Shown here piece by piece: positions 15,778 to 22,599 of a stretch of DNA of 23,460 nucleotides. The position numbers and the translations under genes were made by a program. Each line of letters begins with the position of its first letter. Positions within the stretch are counted from its first letter, which is position 1. The notes below the pieces were generated by a model that was not told where the DNA came from, ran no database searches, and saw only the letters and a program-made list of their open reading frames with translations. This DNA is from Micromonospora_J zhanjiangensis (GTDB taxonomy: Bacteria; Actinomycetota; Actinomycetes; Mycobacteriales; Micromonosporaceae): contig NZ_JBHSBN010000047.1 in assembly GCF_042650605.1 (NCBI RefSeq), positions 1 to 23,460 of the forward strand, in the 5' to 3' direction.

Positions 15778-16545
15778 TCAGACGCTCCAGTGCCCGCGAC
15801 GCAGGTACGTGTCGCGCAGCACGTCGACGTGATCGGTCATGATGCCATCCACCCCGAGGTCGAGTAACTCGTGCATCTGGCCGGGTTCGTCGATCGTCCA
15901 GACGTGCACCTGCAGCCCCAGCCGGTGGGCGTACCGGACCAGTCGCCGGTCGACCACCGGGATCCGCCCGTAGCGCACCGGCACCTGGGCGGCCACCACC
16001 GACGGGGGCAGCCGCAGCGGCGCTCCGGTCAGCGACGCCATCCGCAGCCGGGCCACCCCCCGCATGCCCAGCGAGGTGGCCACCTTCGGCCCGGCCAGGA
16101 CCCGCAGCCGGGCCAGCCGGGTGTCGCTGAACGAGGCGAGCAGCACCCGGTCGCCCGCGCCGGCCCGTTCCACGGTGCGCACCGTGGGCACGATCCCGCC
16201 GTCGGCCTTCACGTCGATGTTGAACCGGATGTCGGACCAGGCGCCGAGCACCTCGTCCAACCGGGGCACCGCCGCCGCCCCGCCGACCCGGACGGTGGCC
16301 AGGTCGGCCCAGCGCAGCCGGGCGATCCGGCCCCGTTCCCCGGTGAGGCGCTCCAGCGTGTCGTCGTGGAAGACCACGGCCACCCCGTCGGCGGTGCCGT
16401 GCACGTCGGTCTCGACGTACCGGTAGCCGAGCGCGACGGCCCGGGCGAACGCCTCGGCGGTGTTCTCGTCGCCGTGCGCGGCGCCGCCGCGGTGCGCGAA
16501 CGCCAGCGGCGTCGGCGCGTCGAGGTAGGCGAATCGTGGGGTCAT
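15778..16545 (-). CDS. Glycerophosphodiester phosphodiesterase
   Basis: 255 residues of the GDPD TIM-barrel family. Catalytic features: AFAHRGGAAHGDENT (His18-Arg19-Gly with Glu of ENT), YVETDVHGTADGVAVVFHDDTLERLTG (metal-binding Glu/Asp and the second catalytic His in FHDDTL), then FNIDVKAD and the C-terminal VHVWTIDEPGQM and GVDGIMTDHVD. It splits glycerophosphodiesters into an alcohol and glycerol-3-phosphate. No signal peptide is seen, so it is probably cytoplasmic. ATG 16545 is 7 nt after a CATACT -10 box, giving a leaderless message. First gene of a likely pair with the MFS transporter. Confidence 0.92.
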   Translation of the reverse strand: MTPRFAYLDAPTPLAFAHRGGAAHGDENTAEAFARAVALGYRYVETDVHGTADGVAVVFHDDTLERLTGERGRIARLRWADLATVRVGGAAAVPRLDEVLGAWSDIRFNIDVKADGGIVPTVRTVERAGAGDRVLLASFSDTRLARLRVLAGPKVATSLGMRGVARLRMASLTGAPLRLPPSVVAAQVPVRYGRIPVVDRRLVRYAHRLGLQVHVWTIDEPGQMHELLDLGVDGIMTDHVDVLRDTYLRRGHWSV

Positions 16546-16561
16546 CCGCGGCAGTATGCCC

Positions 16562-16614
16562 GCACCCGGTGAACGCCGGGTGCCGTGGGTCCGCCCGGCC
16601 GACGCACCCACGGC
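16562..16614. terminator. Tandem hairpins between plsC-like and GDPD genes
   Basis: GCACCCGG (16562-16569)/CCGGGTGC (16576-16583) is a perfect 8-bp stem with a 6-nt loop; GCCGTGGGT (16582-16590)/ACCCACGGC (16606-16614) is a perfect 9-bp stem. They share two bases, so only one forms fully at a time. They lie 52-104 nt past the plsC-like stop and before the GDPD promoter. Confidence 0.5.
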
Positions 16615-16665
16615 GTACCGCGCGCGCCCACCGGGGGCGCCCGGCCGGCGTGCCGCCGCGCGGGG

Positions 16666-17502
16666 TCAGCCGGGCAGCGGGTCGCGGTCGGCGGCGGTGA
16701 GCGGGTCCCGGCCGGTCTGCGGCGGCCGGGACCGGGTACGCCGGTGCGACCGGGCCGGGTCCACCGGCCGGCTCGGGTCGACGTGCCGGGGCCGGTCCGG
16801 TTCGTCGGGGCGCAGCGGGGCGAGGGTGTCGGTGAGCGCGTCGATGATCAGCTCGGTGGCGCGCAGCGCGGCCCCGGGCGCGGTCGGGTCGACGCCGCCG
16901 AGGTCGACCGGGGCGCCGAAGTGCACCCGGATCACGGGGCGGCGCCGCACCGCTCGGACCAGCGCGCGCGGCAGCCCTTTCGGGGTGCTGTACGGCAGCA
17001 CCTCGTGCGCCCCCCACTGGGCGACCGGTACGACGGTGGCGCCGCTGGCGAAGGCGAGCCGGGCGACCCCGGTCTTGCCCCGCTCGGGCCACATGCCGGG
17101 GTCCAGCCCGATGCGACCCTCCGGGTAGACCAGCACGACCGAGCCGTCGGCCACGGCGTCGGCGGCCACCCGCAGCGACTGCCCGACGCCCGCGCTGCGC
17201 CGGTCGACGCGGATGTGTCCGCTGTGCCGCATCGCGGCGCCGACGACCGGCGTGGTGAACAGGCCACCGGTGGCCATGATCCGGGGCGCGATCCGGCGTA
17301 CCCGGCAGGCGGCCGTGAGCACGATGGGGTCGAACGGGCTGATGTGGTTGGCGGCCAGGATCAGCGGTCCACGGCGCAGCTGCTCGGGGACGTCGCCGGT
17401 GACCCGCAGCCGGGCCAGCGGGGCGACCACGCCCCGGGCGAGGACCTGCAGGAACAGCCAGAACCGGGGTGGGCGCCAGGGGTACGGGGTGGTGGTCTCC
17501 AT
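16666..17502 (-). CDS. Lysophospholipid acyltransferase (PlsC-like)
   Basis: About 278 residues. Block I of the glycerolipid acyltransferases is NHISPFD (H53-x4-D58), the catalytic dyad. Block III is VYPEGRIG (about 126-132), which binds the acceptor phosphate; HIRVDRRS (96-103) matches block II and VVPVAQWGAHE block IV. The enzyme would acylate lysophosphatidic acid to phosphatidic acid at the membrane. An uncommon 50-residue Pro/Arg/Asp-rich tail follows the domain. ATG 17502 is chosen because the open frame upstream (to 17565) is low-complexity and runs into the cydA operator; no clear Shine-Dalgarno is seen. It is divergent from cydA. Confidence 0.88.
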   Translation of the reverse strand: METTTPYPWRPPRFWLFLQVLARGVVAPLARLRVTGDVPEQLRRGPLILAANHISPFDPIVLTAACRVRRIAPRIMATGGLFTTPVVGAAMRHSGHIRVDRRSAGVGQSLRVAADAVADGSVVLVYPEGRIGLDPGMWPERGKTGVARLAFASGATVVPVAQWGAHEVLPYSTPKGLPRALVRAVRRRPVIRVHFGAPVDLGGVDPTAPGAALRATELIIDALTDTLAPLRPDEPDRPRHVDPSRPVDPARSHRRTRSRPPQTGRDPLTAADRDPLPG

Positions 17503-17573
17503 CAGCCGTCGATCGTCGCACAACCACCGCCGCCGGTGTGGTCGAGGGCACGCCGACCGACCCACCCACCCAT

Positions 17574-17611
17574 CTACGACAGTCGGTAGTATTTACTACG
17601 CCTCGTCGTAG
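17574..17611 (+). promoter_or_regulatory. Nested palindromic operator over the cydA promoter (BlaI/MecI-like)
   Basis: The 38-bp element is a double palindrome: outer CTACGAC (17574-17580)/GTCGTAG (17605-17611), inner GTAGTA-TT-TACTAC (17586-17599). It can also be read as two overlapping 17-bp boxes, TACGACA-GTC-GGTAGTA and TACTACG-CCT-CGTCGTA, close to the TAC(T)AC...GTAGTA operators of BlaI/MecI repressors. The likely -10 box TAGTAT (17587-17592) lies within it. GGGGAG (17616-17621) follows as the cydA ribosome site. No repressor gene of that family is in the window. Confidence 0.65.
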
Positions 17612-17625
17612 ACAAGGGGAGTCGC

Positions 17626-19082
17626 ATGGACGCGTTGGACGTCGCCCGCTGGCAGTTCGGTGTCACCACCGTCTACCACTTCCTGTTCGTCCCCCTCACC
17701 ATCGGCCTGTCCATGCTCGTCGCCGTCCTGCAGACCCGCTGGTACCGCACCGGTGACCCGCGCATGCTCCAACTCACCCGCTTCTACGGCAAACTGTTCC
17801 TCATCAACTTCGCCATGGGCGTGGTCACCGGCATCGTGCAGGAATTCCAGTTCGGCATGAACTGGAGCGACTACTCCCGCTTCGTCGGCGACGTCTTCGG
17901 CGCCCCCCTGGCCATCGAGGCCCTGCTCGCGTTCTTCCTCGAATCCACCTTCCTCGGCCTGTGGATCTTCGGCTGGGACCGGCTGCCCAAACGGGTGCAC
18001 CTGGCCACCATCTGGGCCGCCGCCATCGGCTCCACCCTGTCGGCGTACTTCATCCTCGCCGCGAACTCCTGGATGCAGAACCCCGTCGGCTACCGGATCA
18101 ACCCCGACACCGGCCGCGCCGAACTCACCGACATCGTCGCCGTCCTGACCAACAAGGTCGCCCTGGTCACCTTCCCGCACACCCTGGCCGGCTGCTTCCT
18201 GGTCGCCGGCGCGCTGATCGTCTCGGTCGCCCTGTGGCACCTGATGCGCCAACGACCCAGCCCCACCACCACCACCACCGACGGCGACGGCGACGGCGAC
18301 CGGTCGACGTTCCGGTACGCCCTGCGCTTCGGCGCCGTCGTCACCCTGCTCGCCGCCGTCGCGGTCGTCATCACCGGCGACATCCAAGGCAAGATCATGA
18401 CCGAGGTGCAGCCGATGAAGATGGCCGCCGCCGAAGGTCTCTACCAGACCGAGAAACCCGCCGCGTTCTCCGTCCTCACCATCGGCAGCCTCGACGGCAG
18501 CCGCGAACTCTACGCCCTCAAGATCCCCTACCTGCTGTCGTTCCTCGGCACCGGCGACCCGCACGGCGAGGTCCGCGGCATCAACGACCTGCAGGCCCAG
18601 TACTCCGCCCAGTACGGCGCCGGCAACTACACCCCGATCATCCCCGTCACCTACTGGACCTTCCGCCTCATGATCACCTTCGGGTTGGCGGCCGCCGCCA
18701 TCGCCGCCTGGGCCCTGTGGGCACAGCGCCGCGGCCGCACCCCCACCAACCGGTGGCTGCTGCGCGCCGCGCTGATCCTGCCGCTGCTGCCGCTGGCCGC
18801 CAACTGCTTCGGCTGGCTGTTCACCGAGATGGGCCGCCAACCCTGGGTCGTCTTCGGCGAGATGCTCACCCGCGACGGCGTGTCCCGCAGCGTCAGCCTC
18901 ACCGAGGTCCTCACCTCGTTCACCGCCTTCACCGCCGTCTACGCCACCCTCGCCGTCATCGAGGTCCGACTCCTGCTCCGCTACGCCCGCGCCGGCCTAC
19001 CCGACCCCACCCCACCCCACCGGCCGACACCCCCGACGACGACACCGACGACGCCGACCGGCCACTGTCCTTCGCCTACTGA
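17626..19082 (+). CDS. cydA: Cytochrome bd oxidase subunit I, frameshifted near its 3' end
   Basis: Quinol-oxidising, haem-bearing subunit of cytochrome bd, a membrane O2 reductase with high affinity. The frame from ATG 17626 is intact for about 460 residues: VYHFLFVPLTIG (His ligand), EFQFGMNWSDYSRFVGDVFGAPLAIE, FPHTLAGCFL (His ligand), a short Q-loop, and TEMGRQPWVVFGEML with the Met ligand. At 19005-19019 a (CCCCA)3 repeat throws the frame: as given it has no stop until 20193 and reads across cydB. In the neighbouring frame the natural tail DDDTDDADRPLSFAY ends at TGA 19080-19082, 17 nt before cydB. Removing one CCCCA joins the two. Residues 214-225 are a T5-(DG)3-D insert. Confidence 0.88.
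19005..19019 (+). repeat. (CCCCA)3 tandem repeat causing the cydA frameshift
   Basis: Three perfect pentamers in the last 30 codons of cydA. Loss of one unit (5 bases) restores the C-terminal frame exactly; so would one extra base. This is a plausible slipped-strand site or a sequencing/assembly error in a C-rich repeat. Confidence 0.8.
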
Positions 19083-19099
19083 ACACACCGGAGCCCGCC

Positions 19100-20098
19100 A
19101 TGGACCTACCCACCGTCTGGTTCCTGCTCATCGCCGTCCTGTTCACCGGCTACTTCATCCTCGAAGGCTTCGACTTCGGCGTCGGCGTCCTGCTGCCCGT
19201 CCTCGGCCGCGACGACCGCGAACGCCGCGTCCTGATCAACACCATCGGCCCCGTCTGGGACGGCAACGAGGTCTGGCTCATCACCGCCGGCGGCGCCATG
19301 TTCGCCGCCTTCCCCGAGTGGTACGCCACCCTGTTCTCCGGCTTCTACCTGCCGCTGCTGCTCATCCTGCTCGCCCTCATCGGCCGCGGCGTCGCCTTCG
19401 AATACCGCCACAAACGCGACGACCCCACCTGGAAACGCCGCTGGGACACCGCCATCACCATCGGCTCACTCACCCCCGCCGCCCTGTGGGGGATCGCCTT
19501 CGCCAACATCCTGCGCGGCGTACCCCTGGCCGCCGACCACGAATACACCGGCACACTGCTCGACCTGCTGCACCCCTACGCCCTGCTCGGCGGCGCCACC
19601 TTCCTCACCGTCTTCACCACCCACGGCGCCGTCTTCCTCGCCCTCAAGACCACCGGCGACATCCGGCACCGCGCCGCCCGGCTCGCCACCCGCACCGGCC
19701 TGACCGCCGCCGTCCTCACCACCGCGTTCCTCACCTGGACCCTGACCATCCGGCACCGCCCGGCCGCCGTCGCCCTCGCCGCCGCCGCGGCCCTCGCCCT
19801 GCTCGCCGCCCTCGCCGCCACCCGGGTACGCCGCGAAGGGTGGGCCTTCACCGGCACCGCCGTCGCCATCGGACTGACCGTCGCCACCCTCTTCACCGCG
19901 CTGTTCCCCACCGTGCTGCCGTCCACCACCGACCCGGCCGGCACCCTCACCACCGCCAACGCCGCGTCCAGCCCCTACACCCTGAAAATCATGACCTGGG
20001 TGGCCGTCGTGTTCACCCCCGTCGTCCTGGCCTACCAGGGCTGGACCTACTGGGTGTTCCGCAAACGCATCGGCGTCGACAACATCCCCGCCCACTGA
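19100..20098 (+). CDS. cydB: Cytochrome bd oxidase subunit II
   Basis: 332 residues, about 8-9 membrane segments. Family markers are FILEGFDFGVGVLLPVLG (residues 19-36) and GPVWDGNEVWLITAGG (50-65), near the haem/quinone interface, then the C-terminal KIMTWVAVVFTPVVLAYQGWTYWVF. It pairs with CydA to form the oxidase. GGAG lies about 8 nt before the ATG, and the corrected cydA stop is 17 nt upstream, so the two form an operon with close coupling. No cydD/cydC transporter genes follow, although they usually do in actinobacteria; the next 85 bp lead to a small leader ORF instead. Confidence 0.95.
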   Translation: MDLPTVWFLLIAVLFTGYFILEGFDFGVGVLLPVLGRDDRERRVLINTIGPVWDGNEVWLITAGGAMFAAFPEWYATLFSGFYLPLLLILLALIGRGVAFEYRHKRDDPTWKRRWDTAITIGSLTPAALWGIAFANILRGVPLAADHEYTGTLLDLLHPYALLGGATFLTVFTTHGAVFLALKTTGDIRHRAARLATRTGLTAAVLTTAFLTWTLTIRHRPAAVALAAAAALALLAALAATRVRREGWAFTGTAVAIGLTVATLFTALFPTVLPSTTDPAGTLTTANAASSPYTLKIMTWVAVVFTPVVLAYQGWTYWVFRKRIGVDNIPAH

Positions 20099-20157
20099 CC
20101 CGGCACCGCACCGCCCACGGACCCCACCACCGTCGCCGCACCCCTAGGATGTCCACC

Positions 20158-20193
20158 ATGAACCGCTTAGCCGCCCGGCGTACCCGCCGCTGA
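20158..20193 (+). CDS. Candidate 11-codon leader peptide MNRLAARRTRR
   Basis: A TAGGAT -10 box (20145-20150) ends 7 nt before this ATG, so a leaderless transcript would begin on it. The peptide is Arg-rich (5 of 11), uses the rare codon TTA at position 4 and ends RRTRR. R-T-R fits the Arg/Lys-x-Arg/Lys pattern at which macrolides stall ribosomes. The TGA lies inside the first strand of a 12-bp stem (20190-20201). This is the layout of a leader peptide for ribosome-mediated attenuation. No -35 is seen. It might instead be a chance short ORF. Confidence 0.45.
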   Translation: MNRLAARRTRR

Positions 20194-20268
20194 GGGTCGG
20201 CTCGCCGCCACCCGGCCGCGAGCTGACCGTCTGACGCCCGCTCCGTCGGCCCTCAGAACCTCAGCTCG
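20190..20268 (+). promoter_or_regulatory. Interleaved stems, candidate attenuator
   Basis: Stem A: 20190-20201 with 20245-20256, 12 continuous pairs (two G-U), containing CTGAGGG/CCCTCAG. Stem B: CGAGCTGA (20219-20226) with TCAGCTCG (20261-20268), 8 perfect pairs. The strands interleave A-B-A-B, a pseudoknot topology; CTGA occurs three times and TCAG twice, giving alternative pairings. AAAGG (20270-20273 region) right after stem B is the ribosome site of the GNAT start at 20283. Confidence 0.5.
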
Positions 20269-20282
20269 AAAGGCGCACCCGC

Positions 20283-20374
20283 ATGCGGATCCGCCCGTTC
20301 GTCCCGCACGACCTGGCCCGGCTCACCGCACTGACCATCGACACCTTCGGACCCTTCTACGAAGACTCCTTCAC
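20283..20374 (+). pseudogene. 5' fragment of a GNAT acetyltransferase gene
   Basis: The first 30 codons, MRIRPFVPHDLARLTALTID then TFGPFYEDSF, are the start of a GNAT acetyltransferase: RIRP...DL..L..LTI.TFGPFYE.SF is typical of actinobacterial members. After F30 the similarity ends; no acetyl-CoA motif follows and the frame runs on into dehydrogenase sequence in the wrong frame until 20492. A Shine-Dalgarno AAAGG lies 9 nt before the ATG. The rest of the gene appears to be deleted, with the junction near 20372-20381. Confidence 0.7.
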
Positions 20375-20380
20375 TGGCCG

Positions 20381-21109
20381 GTGTCGGCAAGACACCCCCG
20401 ACTGGTCGCCGCCCACCCCGACCAGGTCGAGGCGCTCCGGCTGGACGTCACCGACCCGACCGCGATCGACGACGCCGTCCGGGACGTCGTGACCCGGCAC
20501 GGGCGGATCGACGTCCTGGTCAACAACGCGGGCCGCACCCATGTCGGCGCCGTCGAGGAGACCACGGACGAGGAACTCCGAGCGCTGTTCGACCTGCACG
20601 TCTTCGGCCCGACGGCAATGGTACGAGCGGTCCTGCCACACCTGCGCGAGCGACGCACCGGCGCGATCGTGCAGATGAGCAGCATGGGCGGACAGATGTC
20701 CTTTGCAGGCTTCGGCGCCTACAGCGCGACCAAGTTCGCACTGGAAGGCCTGTCCGAAGCCCTCGCGGACGAGGTACGGGAATTCGGCATCAAAGTACTG
20801 ATCGTGGAGCCGGGCGCGTTCCGGACCTCGCTGTTCCAAACCGGCCGGGCCGGGATCAGCGCGGACAGCGGCCTGTACCCCGCCGTGGGCGCCACCCGCG
20901 CCGCCGTGACCGACGCAGACGGCTCCCAGCCCGGCGACCCGGACAAAGCGGCTGCGGTCATCCTGGCCGCCCTGCAGGCGGAGCAGACCCCGCTGCGGCT
21001 ACCCGTGGGCGAGGACGGGGTCAGCGCTGTCCTCGCCCACCTCGACCAGGTCCGAGAGGACGTCGTTGCCTGGGAGAAGCAGACCCGAGCCACCGCGTTC
21101 GACGCCTGA
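20381..21109 (+). pseudogene. Short-chain dehydrogenase lacking its N-terminal nucleotide-binding part
   Basis: 242 codons can be read from GTG 20381, but the first residues (SARHPRLVAAHPDQVEALRL) match the region after the second beta strand of SDRs; the TGxxxGxG dinucleotide motif and first 30-40 residues are missing. The rest is well preserved: LDVTDP, VLVNNAG (46-51), the catalytic Ser in QMSSMGG, Y114-x3-K118 in YSATKFA and EPGAFRTSLF. Thus catalytic residues remain but NAD(P) cannot be bound normally. It directly abuts the GNAT fragment in a different frame. Most likely a deletion remnant, though a start at the GTG may still be translated. Confidence 0.75.
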
Positions 21110-21156
21110 GACGAACCAGACGACGAACACCGTCGACGCACAACGCGCCCCGACCC

Positions 21157-21194
21157 GAGCGACGCCGCCGCGCCCGTCAGCGGCGGCGTCGCTC
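21157..21194. terminator. 14-bp perfect hairpin between convergent genes
   Basis: GAGCGACGCCGCCG (21157-21170) and CGGCGGCGTCGCTC (21181-21194) with a 10-nt loop. The right arm reaches the stop codon of the opposing gene (21193-21195). Symmetrical, so it could end transcription from both sides. Confidence 0.6.
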
Positions 21195-21906
21195 AGCCCG
21201 CCTCGCGCAACTCCGCCAACCGGGCCTCGATCTCCGCCAACTCGGCCCGCAGCTTCTCCGCCTGCTGCTCCGCCTCCGCCCGCTCCGCCGCCAGGATCTG
21301 CTCCACCGCCTCCTGCACCCCCGGCACGTCGATCAACCCCACCATCCGCAACGCCTCCGCCGGCTTGATCACGTACGGCTTCGCCAACGACTTGCTGCCC
21401 TGCGCCGCGGCCACCGTCCACTCGCCCTCCGCGTACGCCAGGGTCACCGTCAGACCCGGCGGCGTCTTCGCCTTCGCCGCCTTGACCGCCCGCTTCGCCG
21501 GCCTCGCCACCGAGGTCTCCGCCGTCGGCGACGGCTCCTCCCGCCTCGGCTCCTCCCGCGGCGCCGGCACCGGCGCCGGCGGCTTGTCCAACATGAACTC
21601 CGGCTCCGGCTCGGGCGCCGCCTCCGGCACCGGCTTCGGCTCCGGCCGCCGCCCCGTCGCACCCTTCGGCGCGATCGTCAGATCGGTGGGGGAGAAGGGC
21701 AACTCGTCCCGACCGAACCGCACCACCACCCACTCGTCCGACACCGCCGGATCGGCCAACTCCACCACCTGACCGATCTGCCCCGCGATCTGCCCCGCCG
21801 ACTCGGTGAACATCACCTTCGGCTTCCGACCCGCGGCCAACGCGTCCCGGATGGTCTGCAACTCGTCGGTGGACAACCCCTGACCGCTGGTGCGCACGGT
21901 GGCCAT
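21193..21906 (-). CDS. Hypothetical actinobacterial protein with acidic-proline linker and C-terminal coiled coil
   Basis: 237 residues, no function recognised. Three parts are visible. Residues 1-80 (LSTDELQTIRDALAAGRKP, KVMFTESAGQIAGQIGQVVE, WVVVRFGRDELPFSPTDL) look like a small beta-rich domain. Residues about 80-145 are a Pro/Glu then Ala/Lys-rich linker (PEPKPVPEAAPEPEPEF; KRAVKAAKAK). Residues 150-237 hold WTVAAAQGSKSLAKPYVIKP and a strong coiled coil (AEAEQQAEKLRAELAEIEARL). It may correspond to the DUF6319 family, recalled without certainty. It lies 85 bp downstream of the peroxiredoxin gene on the same strand. An AT-richer gap before it may hold its own promoter. Confidence 0.8.
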   Translation of the reverse strand: MATVRTSGQGLSTDELQTIRDALAAGRKPKVMFTESAGQIAGQIGQVVELADPAVSDEWVVVRFGRDELPFSPTDLTIAPKGATGRRPEPKPVPEAAPEPEPEFMLDKPPAPVPAPREEPRREEPSPTAETSVARPAKRAVKAAKAKTPPGLTVTLAYAEGEWTVAAAQGSKSLAKPYVIKPAEALRMVGLIDVPGVQEAVEQILAAERAEAEQQAEKLRAELAEIEARLAELREAG

Positions 21907-21991
21907 CAGAACCCCATCTCTTCGTACACGTGTTTGATCCTGCTCTTCCTACCAGCCCACGCCGACACCCACGCACCGGACCCCGCCCGAC

Positions 21992-22462
21992 TCAACCCGC
22001 CGACCGCAACACCCGCAACGCCCGATCCGCGTGCTCCACCATGCTCAGCTCACTGTGGATCACATCCAGCACCCGCCCGTCCCCACCGATCACGAACGTC
22101 ATCCGCCGCACCGCCAACGGCCCCAACGGCACCCGCCGCCGCACCCCGAACCGACCCGCCACCACACCGTCCACATCCGACAACAGGGGATAGCCCAACC
22201 CGTACCGGTCGGCGAACTCCCGCTGCCGACCCACCGGATCCCGACTGATCCCCACCCGATGCGCACCCACCCGCGCGAACTCCGCCGCCAGATCCCGGAA
22301 ATGGCAACTCTCCGCCGTACAACCCCGCGTCAACGCCGCCGGATAGAAGAACAACACCACCGGCCCGGACGCCAACAGACCCGACAACCGCACCGGCGTA
22401 CCCGCCTGATCCGGCAACTCGAAATCCGCCACCCGATCACCCACACCAGGACCCGCAGCCAC
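21992..22462 (-). CDS. Peroxiredoxin, Bcp/PrxQ type
   Basis: About 156 residues. The thioredoxin-fold start VGDRVADFELPDQAGTPVRL leads to the peroxidatic site LTRGCTAESCHFRD, with Cys48 and a resolving Cys53 five residues on, the spacing of Bcp/PrxQ atypical 2-Cys enzymes, which reduce H2O2 and organic peroxides with thioredoxin. The usual Pro before the site is Ala-Ala-Leu here (YPAALTRGC), still with the Thr. The GTG at 22462 is chosen at the start of homology; the open frame extends further without good initiation signals. The unknown coiled-coil gene follows it. Confidence 0.88.
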   Translation of the reverse strand: MAAGPGVGDRVADFELPDQAGTPVRLSGLLASGPVVLFFYPAALTRGCTAESCHFRDLAAEFARVGAHRVGISRDPVGRQREFADRYGLGYPLLSDVDGVVAGRFGVRRRVPLGPLAVRRMTFVIGGDGRVLDVIHSELSMVEHADRALRVLRSAG

Positions 22463-22599
22463 GCCCCACCCCCGCGCTCGCCACCACCACCGGCCGGCCC
22501 GGCGTCCGACGCAGCGTACGTGGCCACCGTCACTGCCCGTCGACACACCACCGTCGTACGCTCCGCCCACAACCCACCACGACGTAGGGGGAGTGGCCC

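Noticed and set aside
17560..17625. Rex operator ahead of cydA
   Set aside because: No TGTGA-N6-TCACA-like sequence is present; the palindrome has TACTAC/GTCGTA arms.
17626..20193. An 855-codon open frame through cydA and cydB
   Set aside because: Only the first 460 codons match CydA; the rest is the out-of-frame image of cydB, which has its own start, full motifs and stop. Treated as a frameshifted cydA instead of a fusion.
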